Shown: piece after piece, positions 15,041-23,808 of the stretch
Layout of the letters: the number at the start of each line of letters is the position of its first letter
Position numbering within the stretch: position 1 is the first letter of the stretch
Origin: JACVRW01 sp963808545
GTDB taxonomy: Bacteria; Actinomycetota; Thermoleophilia; Solirubrobacterales; Thermoleophilaceae
Length of the DNA: 64,000 nt
Direction of reading: 5' to 3'
Assembly: GCA_963808545.1 (NCBI GenBank)
Contig: CAWEGB010000002.1
Location: 62,001 to 126,000, forward strand
Notes under the pieces: generated by a model
Told to the model about the DNA's origin: nothing
The model's database searches: none
The model's input: only the letters and a program-made list of their open reading frames with translations
Program-made: the position numbers and the translations under genes

Positions 15041-15994
15041 CTAGGGCTCGGTGCCCTCGTCCACGTCCTCGCTCGGGCTCTCGGTGCGGTTCTCCTCGGT
15101 GTCGTCCACCTGGTCGAGCGACAGGATGTCGCTCTGGCGGCGGATCTCGCAGTTCGCGGCCACCTGGTCGTACTGGTCGGTCACGACCAGATCCCGTCCG
15201 GCTCCGCAGTTCACGATGTCGACCTCGCCGTCGCGCACCTTGATGCGGTCGCGGCCGTCTCCTCCGGAGACCTGGTCGCCGACCGGATCGCCGATGGCGG
15301 TCACGTCGAAGCGCGACAGGGCCCACAGCACGTCGGCGCCGTCGCCCCCATAGGACTTGTCGGCACCGCGGTTGGCGAAGATCTTGTCCGTTCCGCCACC
15401 GCCTGCCTGCACGTCGTCGCCCTGGCCGCCGGACATGAAGTCGCGCCCGCTGCCCCCGGTCGAGAGGTCGTTGCCAAGCCCGCCGTGCAGGCGCTCGCAC
15501 CTGAACCGCTTGGAGGAAGCGCCCTGCCCGCCGGTCAGACGGTCACTGTCGGGCCCGGCGAAGATCCGGTCGCAGCCGGGTCCGCCGTTCAGGTTGTCCG
15601 CTCCGGCGTTGCCGGTGATCAGGTCGAAGCCGGTGCCGCCGACCACGGTGTCGTTGCCGGCGTTTCCGTGCAGCTCGTCACCGCGCCGTCCGGCGTCGCC
15701 GCCGCCGCCCCTGATCGAGTCGTCGCCCTCGCCCCCGCGAGCGAAGTCGCGGTCCGCGCCGGTGTCGACCGTGTCATTGCCGTCGCCGGCGACTATGAGG
15801 TCGCGTCCGCCGAGGGCACTGACGGTGTCGTCGCCCCCCTTGGCACGAATCAGATCGCTCTTGGGCGTTCCGTTCAGTGTGTTGGGACCGTCGTCTCCGA
15901 CGATCGTGGCCGCCACTGCGACCGTGGCCATCAGCAGCGAAAACGCCGCTGCAGCCATCAGGGCCGTCCAGACCCTGTTGCTACGCTGCTTCAC
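15041..15994 (-). CDS. Secreted RTX/hemolysin-type calcium-binding repeat protein
   Basis: This 317-residue protein has an N-terminal signal peptide (AAAAFSLLMATVAVA, probable cleavage after AVA). About 230 residues of degenerate RTX nonapeptide repeats follow (GGDDTVSAL, GNDTVDTGA, GDDSIRGGG, GADNLNGGP and others), which form a calcium-loaded parallel beta roll. The tail is acidic. A few Cys residues within the repeats (PGCDRIF, RCERLHG) could form disulfides outside the cell. No enzyme domain is attached and no type I secretion genes are near, so export via the N-terminal signal is expected. The GTG start at 15994 has GGAGG seven bases upstream. Confidence 0.85.
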   Translation of the reverse strand: MKQRSNRVWTALMAAAAFSLLMATVAVAATIVGDDGPNTLNGTPKSDLIRAKGGDDTVSALGGRDLIVAGDGNDTVDTGADRDFARGGEGDDSIRGGGGDAGRRGDELHGNAGNDTVVGGTGFDLITGNAGADNLNGGPGCDRIFAGPDSDRLTGGQGASSKRFRCERLHGGLGNDLSTGGSGRDFMSGGQGDDVQAGGGGTDKIFANRGADKSYGGDGADVLWALSRFDVTAIGDPVGDQVSGGDGRDRIKVRDGEVDIVNCGAGRDLVVTDQYDQVAANCEIRRQSDILSLDQVDDTEENRTESPSEDVDEGTEP

Positions 15995-16026
15995 GGGGCA
16001 TCCTCCTTGTGGTGGTGGGTGCCCCG

Positions 16027-16059
16027 CTAACCGTTTTGGGGACGAGAAGTTTCGGTTAG
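16027..16059. promoter_or_regulatory. Inverted repeat between thyX-like and RTX genes
   Basis: CTAACCG (16027-16033) and CGGTTAG (16053-16059) form a perfect 7-base inverted repeat separated by 19 bases. The right arm overlaps the thyX-like stop codon. It may be a weak terminator for that gene or an operator for the RTX-type gene, whose start is 33 bases downstream. The sequence cannot decide between these. Confidence 0.3.
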
Positions 16060-17648
16060 GCGCGTGAGGTCTGCCGCGCGTGCGTGCGGATCTCCGAAAG
16101 GATGCGTTCGAGCCTCGGTTCGGTGTCCCTGTCGACGAAGCTCATCGACGCCGCGACCGCCGGATGCACGCGCGCGATCTCGCCGTGCAGGGCGTGCGCG
16201 ACGGCGCGATAGGCGGGGTGACCCTCGCGCCCGGAGCGCAACTCGATCAGGTGCATCGCCTCGCGGGCGTTCATGTCGAGGACGTAGCGCAGCCGGTAGC
16301 CGAGGCAGAGCGCGTACGGCGCCAGCTCGGGCCGGCCGAGCTCCACGATGCGCTCGTGCTCGGCTCGGGAACGTTCGAGGCCCGCCCGGTAGGCGCCGGC
16401 TACACCGGCCTGCTCGAGCTCCTCGGGCACCCCGGCGCCGAGCTCCGGCCCGAGCGTCTGCCACTGGACGGTGCACATGCGATGGCGCTGCAGGTCGCGG
16501 AAGGCGCCGTAGTCGGACACGACCTCGAAGCGGTAGGAGACTGCCTCGAACCCGCGTCCCGGACGGTGGCGGCGATTGTGGCGCTCGCCGGCGAACTCGG
16601 CGATCGCGGTGGCCCGCTCGTCCGGCGGCAGGTTTCGCACGGCCGCACGTGCCTCCTCCTCGGAGCACGAGGTCGACTCGAACAGCAGCGCCGCCAGCAG
16701 CTCCTCTTCGGTGCCTCGCACCGAGACGAGGCGGACCGCCGGCCCGGCGTTGTCAACGGAACGGTCGCGATCCAGGCCCAGCCGCGCGGCCCAGCGCTCA
16801 CCCGTCCGCGCCCGCTCCTCGAGGTAGCCGATCCACTCGCCGCCGCGTTCGGGACGCTCGACACGCGCCACGAAGCTCGGCATCACGGCCTTCAGCTCGC
16901 TGAGGATCATCGCCGCGTAGTCGTGCGCCTCCGGCAGCGGCGACGCGAACAGGCGCAGGAGCAGCTGCTCGTAGGCCTGACCGCTGGCGAAGATGCCCAC
17001 GTGTGAGAGCGACGCCGCGGGCAGCAGGCCTCGCAGGAGGTCGAGCGCCTTGGCCCGGATCGAGCGCCGGTGCGCGGCCTCGGGCTCGCCGTCGGACCGC
17101 GGGAACCGCCCCGCCGCCCACGCCTCCACCCGCGGGAGGATCTCGGAGTACGTGGCGAACAGGAAGTCCATCGCCTCCTCGTAGGCCGGGCCCAGCTCGG
17201 ACGAGCGCCAGTAGCGATAGCCCGCTCCCTCGGCCATCGGGGCGTCGTAGGCCATGTAGCGCGTGGACTGCTCGAGGTAGGCGGCCAGGCGTCCGCGCTG
17301 CAGCAGCTTGGTCATCACGTTCGAGACCCATTCGCAGGCGATGTGCGCCCCACCGAGCTGGGCTACCGAGTCGTCGCCGTAGCCGAGGAAGATCCGCTCG
17401 TACAGCGCCCGCGCCCGTTCGCCCTCGGCGCCGTCGAAGGGCGTGCCGGGAGAGCCCGCATCGCCGGCGAACTCGTCCAGGTACATTCGCCGCAGCGTGC
17501 CCTGGTAGCGCGAGTAACGGGCGAACATCGCGCCCTTGACCGTCTCCGGCAGATCGACCAGGGCGAACACGGGCCGGTCGAGGTTCGTGAAGTGCGGTGC
17601 GAGCAGTGCTCGCTCGTCGTCGCTGAAGCTCTCGACCGGATAGTCCAT
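16056..17648 (-). CDS. Double-domain ThyX-like protein (FAD-dependent thymidylate synthase family)
   Basis: This 530-residue protein is about twice the length of ThyX (about 220-250), and each half resembles one ThyX domain. The N-half motif QRGRLAAYLEQSTRYM (118-132) matches the ThyX RHRxxSxNExSxRY signature with His, Ser and Asn changed. The C-half has RHRMCTVQWQ (388-397) and VLDMNAREAMHLIELR (456-471), similar to the ThyX NaRsLxHFxxLR segment. Canonical ThyX makes dTMP from dUMP with FAD and methylenetetrahydrofolate as a homotetramer. In this fused form the two halves may share active sites, and altered signature residues make activity uncertain. The ATG start is at 17648. Confidence 0.85.
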   Translation of the reverse strand: MDYPVESFSDDERALLAPHFTNLDRPVFALVDLPETVKGAMFARYSRYQGTLRRMYLDEFAGDAGSPGTPFDGAEGERARALYERIFLGYGDDSVAQLGGAHIACEWVSNVMTKLLQRGRLAAYLEQSTRYMAYDAPMAEGAGYRYWRSSELGPAYEEAMDFLFATYSEILPRVEAWAAGRFPRSDGEPEAAHRRSIRAKALDLLRGLLPAASLSHVGIFASGQAYEQLLLRLFASPLPEAHDYAAMILSELKAVMPSFVARVERPERGGEWIGYLEERARTGERWAARLGLDRDRSVDNAGPAVRLVSVRGTEEELLAALLFESTSCSEEEARAAVRNLPPDERATAIAEFAGERHNRRHRPGRGFEAVSYRFEVVSDYGAFRDLQRHRMCTVQWQTLGPELGAGVPEELEQAGVAGAYRAGLERSRAEHERIVELGRPELAPYALCLGYRLRYVLDMNAREAMHLIELRSGREGHPAYRAVAHALHGEIARVHPAVAASMSFVDRDTEPRLERILSEIRTHARQTSRA

Positions 17649-17699
17649 GAGGCCGGGCCACGATAGCGCCGCCCGCGGCGGTCGCCCGCCCGGCCGCGC

Positions 17700-19346
17700 T
17701 CAGGCCAGGCGGTGCTCCAGCACCCGTTCGAGCTCGGCCTCTTCGTGGTCCACGGGCACGGCCTTGTCGAGGTACATCTCCATGCTGCGGCCGTCGATGA
17801 CGAGGGTGGCCACCTGGTTGTCGAACCAGGGACCGTCGCCGGTCAGCCGCCAGCGGATTCCGGGATCGTCGACTCCCGCCGCTCGGGCCAGACGGCGCCA
17901 GACCTCGTGGAACGGCCGCGACATGCCCATCCGGATGATCCTGCGCTCCTTCCCGTCGAGCGGATTGCGGTAGGGCGAGCAGACGGCCTGCCAGACGGCG
18001 CTCTCGACCCCCGAGCCCCGCGGAAAGGCGATCTCGAACAGGTAGGCGTGGTGGACGTCGCCCGAGAGGGTGACGATCGCGCCGGGCGCGCGGCCGCGCT
18101 CGCCGGCGCCCACCGCGCGCTGCAGCTCGACCATCTTGCGGAAGGAGGCCTGGAAGGCGCCCCAGTGCTCGAGGTCCATCGACTGGCGCAGCTTCTCGGC
18201 CGGGCCGGTCAGGGCCGAGCCCCAGGCGCCGCCGGCAACCGCCTCGTTCCAGGCCTCGAGCTCCTGCATGCCGGGCCCCAGCAGGAAGGGCAGCGAGCTG
18301 GCGAGCAGCAGATGGTCGTGATCGCCGGTGGCCTGTTCGACGATCCAGTCCCACTCGCTGTCGTCGACCATCGCCCGCTTGTCCTCGTCCAGGACGCGGC
18401 CGGCGCGAGCGTCGATCACCACCAGGCGCGTGGACCCGAAGTCGCGGCAGTAGCTCCAGCGGCTGGTGGCCGCCTCGCGGTCGGCGCCGGACACGAACTC
18501 GCGCAGGGCCTCCTCGCCGTCGTCGCTGTCCTTGATCCGCTGAAGCAGCGGTTCGTCGCGCAGATTCTCCGGCGAGAGGTTCCCGATGTGCTGGTAGACC
18601 CAGTACGACATCAGGGCCCCCACCACGTGCTCCTCCCACCAGTCGGTCTGGCGCATCTCCTCGAGCCAGGCCTTCGAGATGTTCCAGTCGTCGTGCACGT
18701 CGTGGTCGTCGAAGATCATCGCGGTCGACACGGTGGACAGCAGCCAGCGGATGGCGGGATCGCACCAGCTCTCGGCGTAGAGCTTCGTGTACTCGTCGTA
18801 GTCGAGCGCACGCGCGCCGGGAGCCCCGTTCACGTCGCGCCGGCTCTCGATGTAGGCCAGCGTGGCCGGAGAGACCTCGTCCGCGTAGACCTGGTCCCCG
18901 AGCATCACGAGCGCGTCGGGCCGCTCCTCGCGCTCCTGGTGGGCCATGCGCTGGGCGAGGGTGTGCAGGGCGTCGATCTCACGGCCGCGATCGTCCTGGT
19001 CCTTGGTCAGCGAATAGGGCGGCTCGTGGGGGGCCGCGACGCGACAGGAGCCGAACAGGAGCTTGATCGGACGCCCCTTGGGATAGGTCTTGAAGACGCT
19101 GTGCGGGAAGGGGAAATCCTCCTCCGGCCACACCTTCTCGCCGTCGAGACGCACCTCGTACTCGTGCCACGCGCCGGGCTCGAGCCCGGTGGCGATCACG
19201 ATCGCGTAGTGGTGGCCGCAGACCGTCCAGGTGCGCTCGCTCGAGCCGAGCACCTCGACCTCGCAGGGCGTGTCGGTCTCGACCCAGAACGTGGCGTCCT
19301 GTTCTCCTACGTGACGAAGCATCGGGCCGAGGACCAGACTGGGCAT
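17700..19346 (-). CDS. PhoD-like metallophosphatase
   Basis: This phosphatase of about 548 residues belongs to the PhoD-like branch of metallophosphoesterases. The N-terminal beta domain begins SLVLGPMLRHVGEQDATFWVE. The catalytic part shows LLFGSCRVA, ALVMLGDQVYADEVSP (metal-binding Asp), MIFDDHDVHDDWN (Asp/His ligands) and VTLSGDVHHAYLFE (GDVHH). ATG at 19346 is chosen because the family begins at this point; an ATG 18 bases upstream is possible. No Tat or Sec signal is visible, so unlike classical PhoD it may act in the cytoplasm. It is divergent from the proline dehydrogenase gene. Confidence 0.85.
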   Translation of the reverse strand: MPSLVLGPMLRHVGEQDATFWVETDTPCEVEVLGSSERTWTVCGHHYAIVIATGLEPGAWHEYEVRLDGEKVWPEEDFPFPHSVFKTYPKGRPIKLLFGSCRVAAPHEPPYSLTKDQDDRGREIDALHTLAQRMAHQEREERPDALVMLGDQVYADEVSPATLAYIESRRDVNGAPGARALDYDEYTKLYAESWCDPAIRWLLSTVSTAMIFDDHDVHDDWNISKAWLEEMRQTDWWEEHVVGALMSYWVYQHIGNLSPENLRDEPLLQRIKDSDDGEEALREFVSGADREAATSRWSYCRDFGSTRLVVIDARAGRVLDEDKRAMVDDSEWDWIVEQATGDHDHLLLASSLPFLLGPGMQELEAWNEAVAGGAWGSALTGPAEKLRQSMDLEHWGAFQASFRKMVELQRAVGAGERGRAPGAIVTLSGDVHHAYLFEIAFPRGSGVESAVWQAVCSPYRNPLDGKERRIIRMGMSRPFHEVWRRLARAAGVDDPGIRWRLTGDGPWFDNQVATLVIDGRSMEMYLDKAVPVDHEEAELERVLEHRLA

Positions 19347-19428
19347 GAGGCGAGCTTTACCCATAAGACCGGAAACCGCCACCTGCCTACGTGCCGAACC
19401 TCGAGCTCGGCGCGCTACGTTGTCCGCC

Positions 19429-20754
19429 GTGGAACCGGAGCTTCTCGAAGTCGGCCGCTCGATCCATGAGGCCTTTCCCGCCCGCAGCCGCAACCCTCTG
19501 CGCGCGCTCGATCAGAAGGCGATGGAGCTGGCGTCCGAGGACGCCGAGCTGCGGGCCGCCCTGTTTCGCTTCGTGGACGTGACCCCCGCCTGCCGCTCCC
19601 TCGACGATCTGGCACGCCACCTCACCGGCTATCTGGAGGATGTGGACGAGCGCCCGCCACCGATCGAAGCCGCGATGCGCATGTCGCAGTCGAAGGCGGG
19701 CCGCGCCGCGCTGGGCGCGGCGTCGGCGGCCGGCGTGCGCCACATGGCGCATCGCTTCATCGTGGGCGAGACCCCGCGCGACGCGCTCAAGTCGATCCGC
19801 TCGCTGTGGGAGCACGGCGCCGCGGTCTCGCTCGACCTGCTCGGCGAGGCCACCGTGACCGCGCCCGAGGCCGACCGCTACGCCGAGCGCTGCCTCGATG
19901 CCCTCGAGACGCTCGCCGCCGCGGCCCCGGACTGGCCCGATCGGCCGGTGCTCGAGCACGACTCGCTGGGCCCGCTGCCGCGAGTCAACCTGTCGGTGAA
20001 GGTCTCCGCCCTGAGCCCGCTGCTGCGCCCCGAGGCCCCGGAGGTGGGACGCGAGGACGCCGCGCGGCGCATGCGGCCCCTGCTCGCCCGCGCCCGCGAT
20101 CTCGGCGCTCACCTGCACATCGACATGGAGTCGGTCGACACGCTCGAGGCCACGATGGGCCTCGTCTTCGAGCTGCTCGACGAGCCCGAGCTGCGCGAGG
20201 GTCCGTCCTCCGGCGTGGTGTTGCAGGCCTATCTGCGCGAGTCGCCCGAGCAGCTCGAGCAGGTGATCGACTGGGCCAAGAGGAGCGAGCGCACCCAGCC
20301 GCTGGTGGTGCGGCTCGTGAAGGGCGCCTACTGGGATCACGAGGTCGTGGACGCCCGCCAGCACGGCTGGACTCCGCCGGTGTTCGAGGAGAAGAGCGAG
20401 TCGGACCGCAACTTCGAGGCGCTCACGCGCCGGCTGCTCGAGGCGTGGCCGCACGTGCGGCCGGCAATCGCCTCCCACAACCTGCGCTCGGTGGCGCACG
20501 CGGTGGCCGTCAACCGCGAGCTCGGACGGGCCGACGGAGACCTCGAGCTGCAGGTGCTGCGGGGCCTCGGGGACGACCTCGCCGCGGCGTTGTGCGAGCA
20601 CGACATGCGCGTGCGGATCTACTGCCCGGTCGGCGACATGGTGGCCGGGATGGCCTACCTCGTGCGGCGGTTGCTGGAGAACACCTCCAACGAGTCGTTT
20701 CTGTCGGACCAGCAGCGCGGTGTGCCGATCGAGGAGCTGCTGGCCGCGCCGTGA
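19429..20754 (+). CDS. Proline dehydrogenase
   Basis: This 441-residue FAD enzyme oxidises proline to 1-pyrroline-5-carboxylate and passes electrons to quinone, at the inner face of the membrane. The barrel core shows VNLSVKVSAL, HIDMESVDT, VVLQAYLRESPEQLEQVIDW, VRLVKGAYWDHE (FAD/substrate site) and the C-terminal IYCPVGDMVAGMAYLVRRLLENTSNESF (split here by function: the YLVRRLLEN helix carries the substrate-binding Arg pair). The GTG at 19429 matches the usual length. The P5C dehydrogenase gene overlaps its stop (GTGA), so the two PutA activities are separate but coupled, as in Gram-positive bacteria. Confidence 0.92.
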   Translation: MEPELLEVGRSIHEAFPARSRNPLRALDQKAMELASEDAELRAALFRFVDVTPACRSLDDLARHLTGYLEDVDERPPPIEAAMRMSQSKAGRAALGAASAAGVRHMAHRFIVGETPRDALKSIRSLWEHGAAVSLDLLGEATVTAPEADRYAERCLDALETLAAAAPDWPDRPVLEHDSLGPLPRVNLSVKVSALSPLLRPEAPEVGREDAARRMRPLLARARDLGAHLHIDMESVDTLEATMGLVFELLDEPELREGPSSGVVLQAYLRESPEQLEQVIDWAKRSERTQPLVVRLVKGAYWDHEVVDARQHGWTPPVFEEKSESDRNFEALTRRLLEAWPHVRPAIASHNLRSVAHAVAVNRELGRADGDLELQVLRGLGDDLAAALCEHDMRVRIYCPVGDMVAGMAYLVRRLLENTSNESFLSDQQRGVPIEELLAAP

Positions 20755-22304
20755 GCTTTCGCAACGAGCCGATCCTCGAGCTGCGCCGTGCACCGGCGCG
20801 CGAGTCGCTCCTCGAGGCGCTGCGTGAGCTCGACTCGCGCCTGCCGCTCGAGGTGCCGGTGGTAATCGGCGGCGAGCGTGGCGACAGCTCCGGGCTCGAC
20901 TCGACCGACCCGGGCGCGCCGGACCGCGTGGTGGCTCGGGCCGGCTGCGGCGGTGAGGAGGAGGCTGCTGCCGCGGTCGAGGCGGCCGAGCGCGGCTTTC
21001 GCGAGTGGGGTGCCCGCCCGGCCGCTGAACGTGCGGAGGTGCTGCGCGGCGCCGCGGCCGTGCTGCGCGAGCGGCGGCTGGAGCTGGCCGCCCTCCAGGT
21101 TCGCGAGTGCGCCAAGCCGTGGGCCGAGGCGGACGCCGACGTGTGCGAGGCGATCGACTTCCTCGAGTACTACGCCGAGCAGGCGGTGGAGCTCGACCGC
21201 GGGCGCGAGCTGCTCCAGGTGCCGGGTGAGCGCAACACCATGCGCTACCGCCCACGTGGCGTGGCCGCCGTGATCGCGCCCTGGAACTTCCCCCTGGCCA
21301 TCCCCTGTGGCATGACGGCCGCCGCGCTGGCCGCGGGCAACGCCGCGGTGCTCAAGCCGGCCGAGCAGTCGCCGGGCAGCGCCGGTGCGCTCGTGGAGGC
21401 GCTCCACGCCGCCGGCGTGCCGGGCGACGCGCTCGCCCTGGTGCCGGGCTACGGCGAGGCCGGCGCCGCCCTGGTGCGCGATCCGCGCGTGCACGTGATC
21501 GCCTTCACCGGCTCGGGCGCGGTCGGCCTGGAGATAGTCCGCACGGCCGCCGAGACCGCCGACGGCCAGGGCCACATCAAGCGCGTGGTGTCGGAGATGG
21601 GGGGCAAGAACTGCGTGATCGTGGATTCGGACGCCGACCTCGACGACGTGATCCCCGAGCTCGTCCATTCCGCGTTCGGCTTTGCGGGCCAGAAGTGCTC
21701 GGCCGCCTCGCGCGCGCTCGTTCACGAGGCCATCGCGGACACGCTCGTGGAACGCCTGTCGGGAGCGGTGACGGTCCTTCGCGTGGGCCAGGCGGAGAGC
21801 TTCGCCAGCGAGGTCGGGCCGGTGATCGACCGCGAGGCCCAGGAGCGCGTGCTGGGCTACCGGGAACGGGCGGGCGACCGGATCGCGGCCTCGGCGGACG
21901 AGGTGCCGGACGATGGGTGGTTCGTGGCCCCCAGCGTGGCCTTCGGGCTGGACGAGCAGTCACCGGTCAACCGGGAGGAGATCTTCGGGCCGCTGCTGTC
22001 GGTGACCGCCGTGCGCGACGTCGACGAGGCCATGGAGGTGGTGGACTCGCTGCCGCTGGCCCTCACCGGAGGGCTGTTCTCGCGCAGCCCCGCGACCATC
22101 GAGCGGGTGGCGGCGCGGTCGCCGGTGGGCAACCTCTACGTCAACCGCGGGATCACGGGCGCCATGGTCGCGCGCCAGCCCTTCGGCGGCAACCGCCGCT
22201 CGGGAGTCGGGTCCAAGGCGGGCGGGCCTGACTACCTGCACCAGTTCGTGGAGCCGCGGGTGGTCACCGAGAACACGATGCGGCACGGCATTCCCGTGGA
22301 ATAG
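20751..22304 (+). CDS. 1-pyrroline-5-carboxylate dehydrogenase (aldehyde dehydrogenase family)
   Basis: This 517-residue NAD-dependent enzyme converts glutamate semialdehyde to glutamate, the second step of proline catabolism. VIAPWNFPLAIPCGM binds NAD, FTGSGAVGL is the Rossmann loop, SEMGGKN carries the general base Glu282, and GFAGQKCSAASR the nucleophile Cys316. FGGNRRSGVGSKAGGPDYL is the C-terminal signature of the RocA/PutA branch. GTG at 20751 overlaps the proline dehydrogenase stop, confirming both start and operon. Confidence 0.93.
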   Translation: MSFRNEPILELRRAPARESLLEALRELDSRLPLEVPVVIGGERGDSSGLDSTDPGAPDRVVARAGCGGEEEAAAAVEAAERGFREWGARPAAERAEVLRGAAAVLRERRLELAALQVRECAKPWAEADADVCEAIDFLEYYAEQAVELDRGRELLQVPGERNTMRYRPRGVAAVIAPWNFPLAIPCGMTAAALAAGNAAVLKPAEQSPGSAGALVEALHAAGVPGDALALVPGYGEAGAALVRDPRVHVIAFTGSGAVGLEIVRTAAETADGQGHIKRVVSEMGGKNCVIVDSDADLDDVIPELVHSAFGFAGQKCSAASRALVHEAIADTLVERLSGAVTVLRVGQAESFASEVGPVIDREAQERVLGYRERAGDRIAASADEVPDDGWFVAPSVAFGLDEQSPVNREEIFGPLLSVTAVRDVDEAMEVVDSLPLALTGGLFSRSPATIERVAARSPVGNLYVNRGITGAMVARQPFGGNRRSGVGSKAGGPDYLHQFVEPRVVTENTMRHGIPVE

Positions 22305-22335
22305 CGCCGGAGACGCCCGATATCCTCGGCTCGCC

Positions 22336-23808
22336 GTGGGCGCTCCCAGCTTCGATCTCCAGTCGCATTCGCTCCACTCCGACGGCGCGCTGCCCGCGGC
22401 GCAGGTGGTGGAGAACGCCGCCCGGGCGGGAGTCGGGCTGCTGGCGCTGTCGGACCACGACACGGTCGACGGCGTGGACGAGGCGCTGGCCGCGGGCGCC
22501 GTCCACGGGGTACGGGTGGTGCCGGCCACCGAGATCTCCGCGGTGGACGGCGAGTACGAAGACCTGCACGTGCTCGGCTACGGGATCGATCATCGCAGCG
22601 CCCTGCTGGGCGAGCGCCTGCTCGACGCGCGCCTCGATCGCGAGCGCCGGGCGGACGCGATGGCCGAGCGCCTGCGCGGGCTCGGCTTCGAGGTCGACCC
22701 GGCGCCGATCGAGGCGCGGAAGGCCGAGGGGAAGCCGGTAGGGCGCCCCCATCTGGCCGCGGCGGTGATCGCCCACCCGGCCAACGGCGAGCGGCTGCGC
22801 GAGGAGGGCGTCGACGACGTGTCGTCGTTCATCCCGGCCTACCTGATTCAGGGCACGCCGGGGTACGTGGCCCGCACCCACCCGACGGTCGAGGAGGCGA
22901 TCGGCTGGATCCACGATGCGGCCGGGGTCGCGATCTGGGCCCACCCCTTCTGGGACATCAAGGACCCTGACGCCGTGCTCGCCGCGATCGACCGCTACCG
23001 GGCCGCGGGGCTCGACGGCGTCGAGGTCTTCTACACGGCCCACGACCGCGAGCAGACACAGCTCGTGGCCGACCGCTGCGCGGAGCTCGGCCTGCTGGCC
23101 ACGGGCTCGTCGGACTATCACGGTCCGGAGCACCGGCTGTTCAGCCGCTTCCGGGACTTCGAGCTGCACGAGCGCGAGCCCAATCTCGGTCCGATCACCG
23201 CCGGCACGCTGGCCGCCCCGGCTCGCGACGGCACGGGCCTGTGCCTCTGGCTCACGGGACTGTCGGGCTCCGGCAAGTCCACCATCGCTCGCCTGGCCGC
23301 CGGCCGCCTGCGCGACCTCGGCCACCGGGTCGAGGTGCTCGACGGGGACGACATTCGCCAGAACCTGTGTGCCGGACTCGGGTTCTCCCGCGAGGACCGG
23401 GCCGAGAACGTGCGCCGGATCGCCTTCGTGGCCGACCTGCTCTCGCGCAACGGCGTGCTTACCTTCGTGGCCGCGGTGTCTCCGTTCCGCGCCGGGCGCG
23501 CCGACGCTCGCGGGCGCATGGGCCCGCGCTTTTCCGAGGTGTACGTCCGGGCGTCGGTCGACGAGTGCGAGCGCCGCGACGTCAAGGGCCTCTACGAGCG
23601 AGCCCGGCTGGGCGAGATCAAGGGCTTCACCGGCGTGTCCGATCCCTACGAGGAGCCCGCCGCCGCCGAGCTGACGATCGACACCGAGAGCGAGAGCTCC
23701 GAGGCCTCCGCGAATCGGCTGGTGGAGCACGTGGAGGGCCGGCTGGCGGGATCGGAGCCGACGGCCGCTAGCGCGTCGAATCCGCTCGGCGCGAGTAATA
23801 GTGGATGA
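22336..23808 (+). CDS. Fusion of PHP-family phosphoesterase and adenylylsulfate (APS) kinase
   Basis: This 490-residue protein has two domains. Residues 5-285 are a PHP phosphoesterase of the YciV/TrpH type (RNase AM/3',5'-nucleotide bisphosphatase relatives): ligands are visible in HSLHSDG, ALSDHDT, ATEIS, DLHVLGY, WAHPF and SSDYHG, while the first His of the usual DLHxH is Gln9. Residues 300-470 are an APS kinase with Walker A GLSGSGKST, DGDDIRQNL, GFSREDRAENVRR, VSPFRAG and DVKGLYERARLGEIKGFTG; nothing essential appears missing. The kinase makes PAPS; PHP relatives hydrolyse the by-product pAp to AMP. It lies 31 bases after the P5C dehydrogenase gene, perhaps by read-through only. No ATP sulfurylase or sulfotransferase is in the window. 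Confidence 0.9.
   Translation: MGAPSFDLQSHSLHSDGALPAAQVVENAARAGVGLLALSDHDTVDGVDEALAAGAVHGVRVVPATEISAVDGEYEDLHVLGYGIDHRSALLGERLLDARLDRERRADAMAERLRGLGFEVDPAPIEARKAEGKPVGRPHLAAAVIAHPANGERLREEGVDDVSSFIPAYLIQGTPGYVARTHPTVEEAIGWIHDAAGVAIWAHPFWDIKDPDAVLAAIDRYRAAGLDGVEVFYTAHDREQTQLVADRCAELGLLATGSSDYHGPEHRLFSRFRDFELHEREPNLGPITAGTLAAPARDGTGLCLWLTGLSGSGKSTIARLAAGRLRDLGHRVEVLDGDDIRQNLCAGLGFSREDRAENVRRIAFVADLLSRNGVLTFVAAVSPFRAGRADARGRMGPRFSEVYVRASVDECERRDVKGLYERARLGEIKGFTGVSDPYEEPAAAELTIDTESESSEASANRLVEHVEGRLAGSEPTAASASNPLGASNSG

Noticed and set aside
19387..21255. Long minus-strand open frame opposite proline dehydrogenase
   Set aside because: It is antisense to a clear enzyme, Arg/Gly/His-rich without domain features, and is explained by third-position GC bias that removes stops on the other strand. 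Similar frames opposite the fusion gene, the exporter and nuoL were rejected for the same reason.
22305..22335. Functional link between proline catabolism and the PHP-APS kinase gene
   Set aside because: They are adjacent and co-directional, but there is a 31-base gap without overlap and no biochemical connection; neighbourhood alone is weak evidence.
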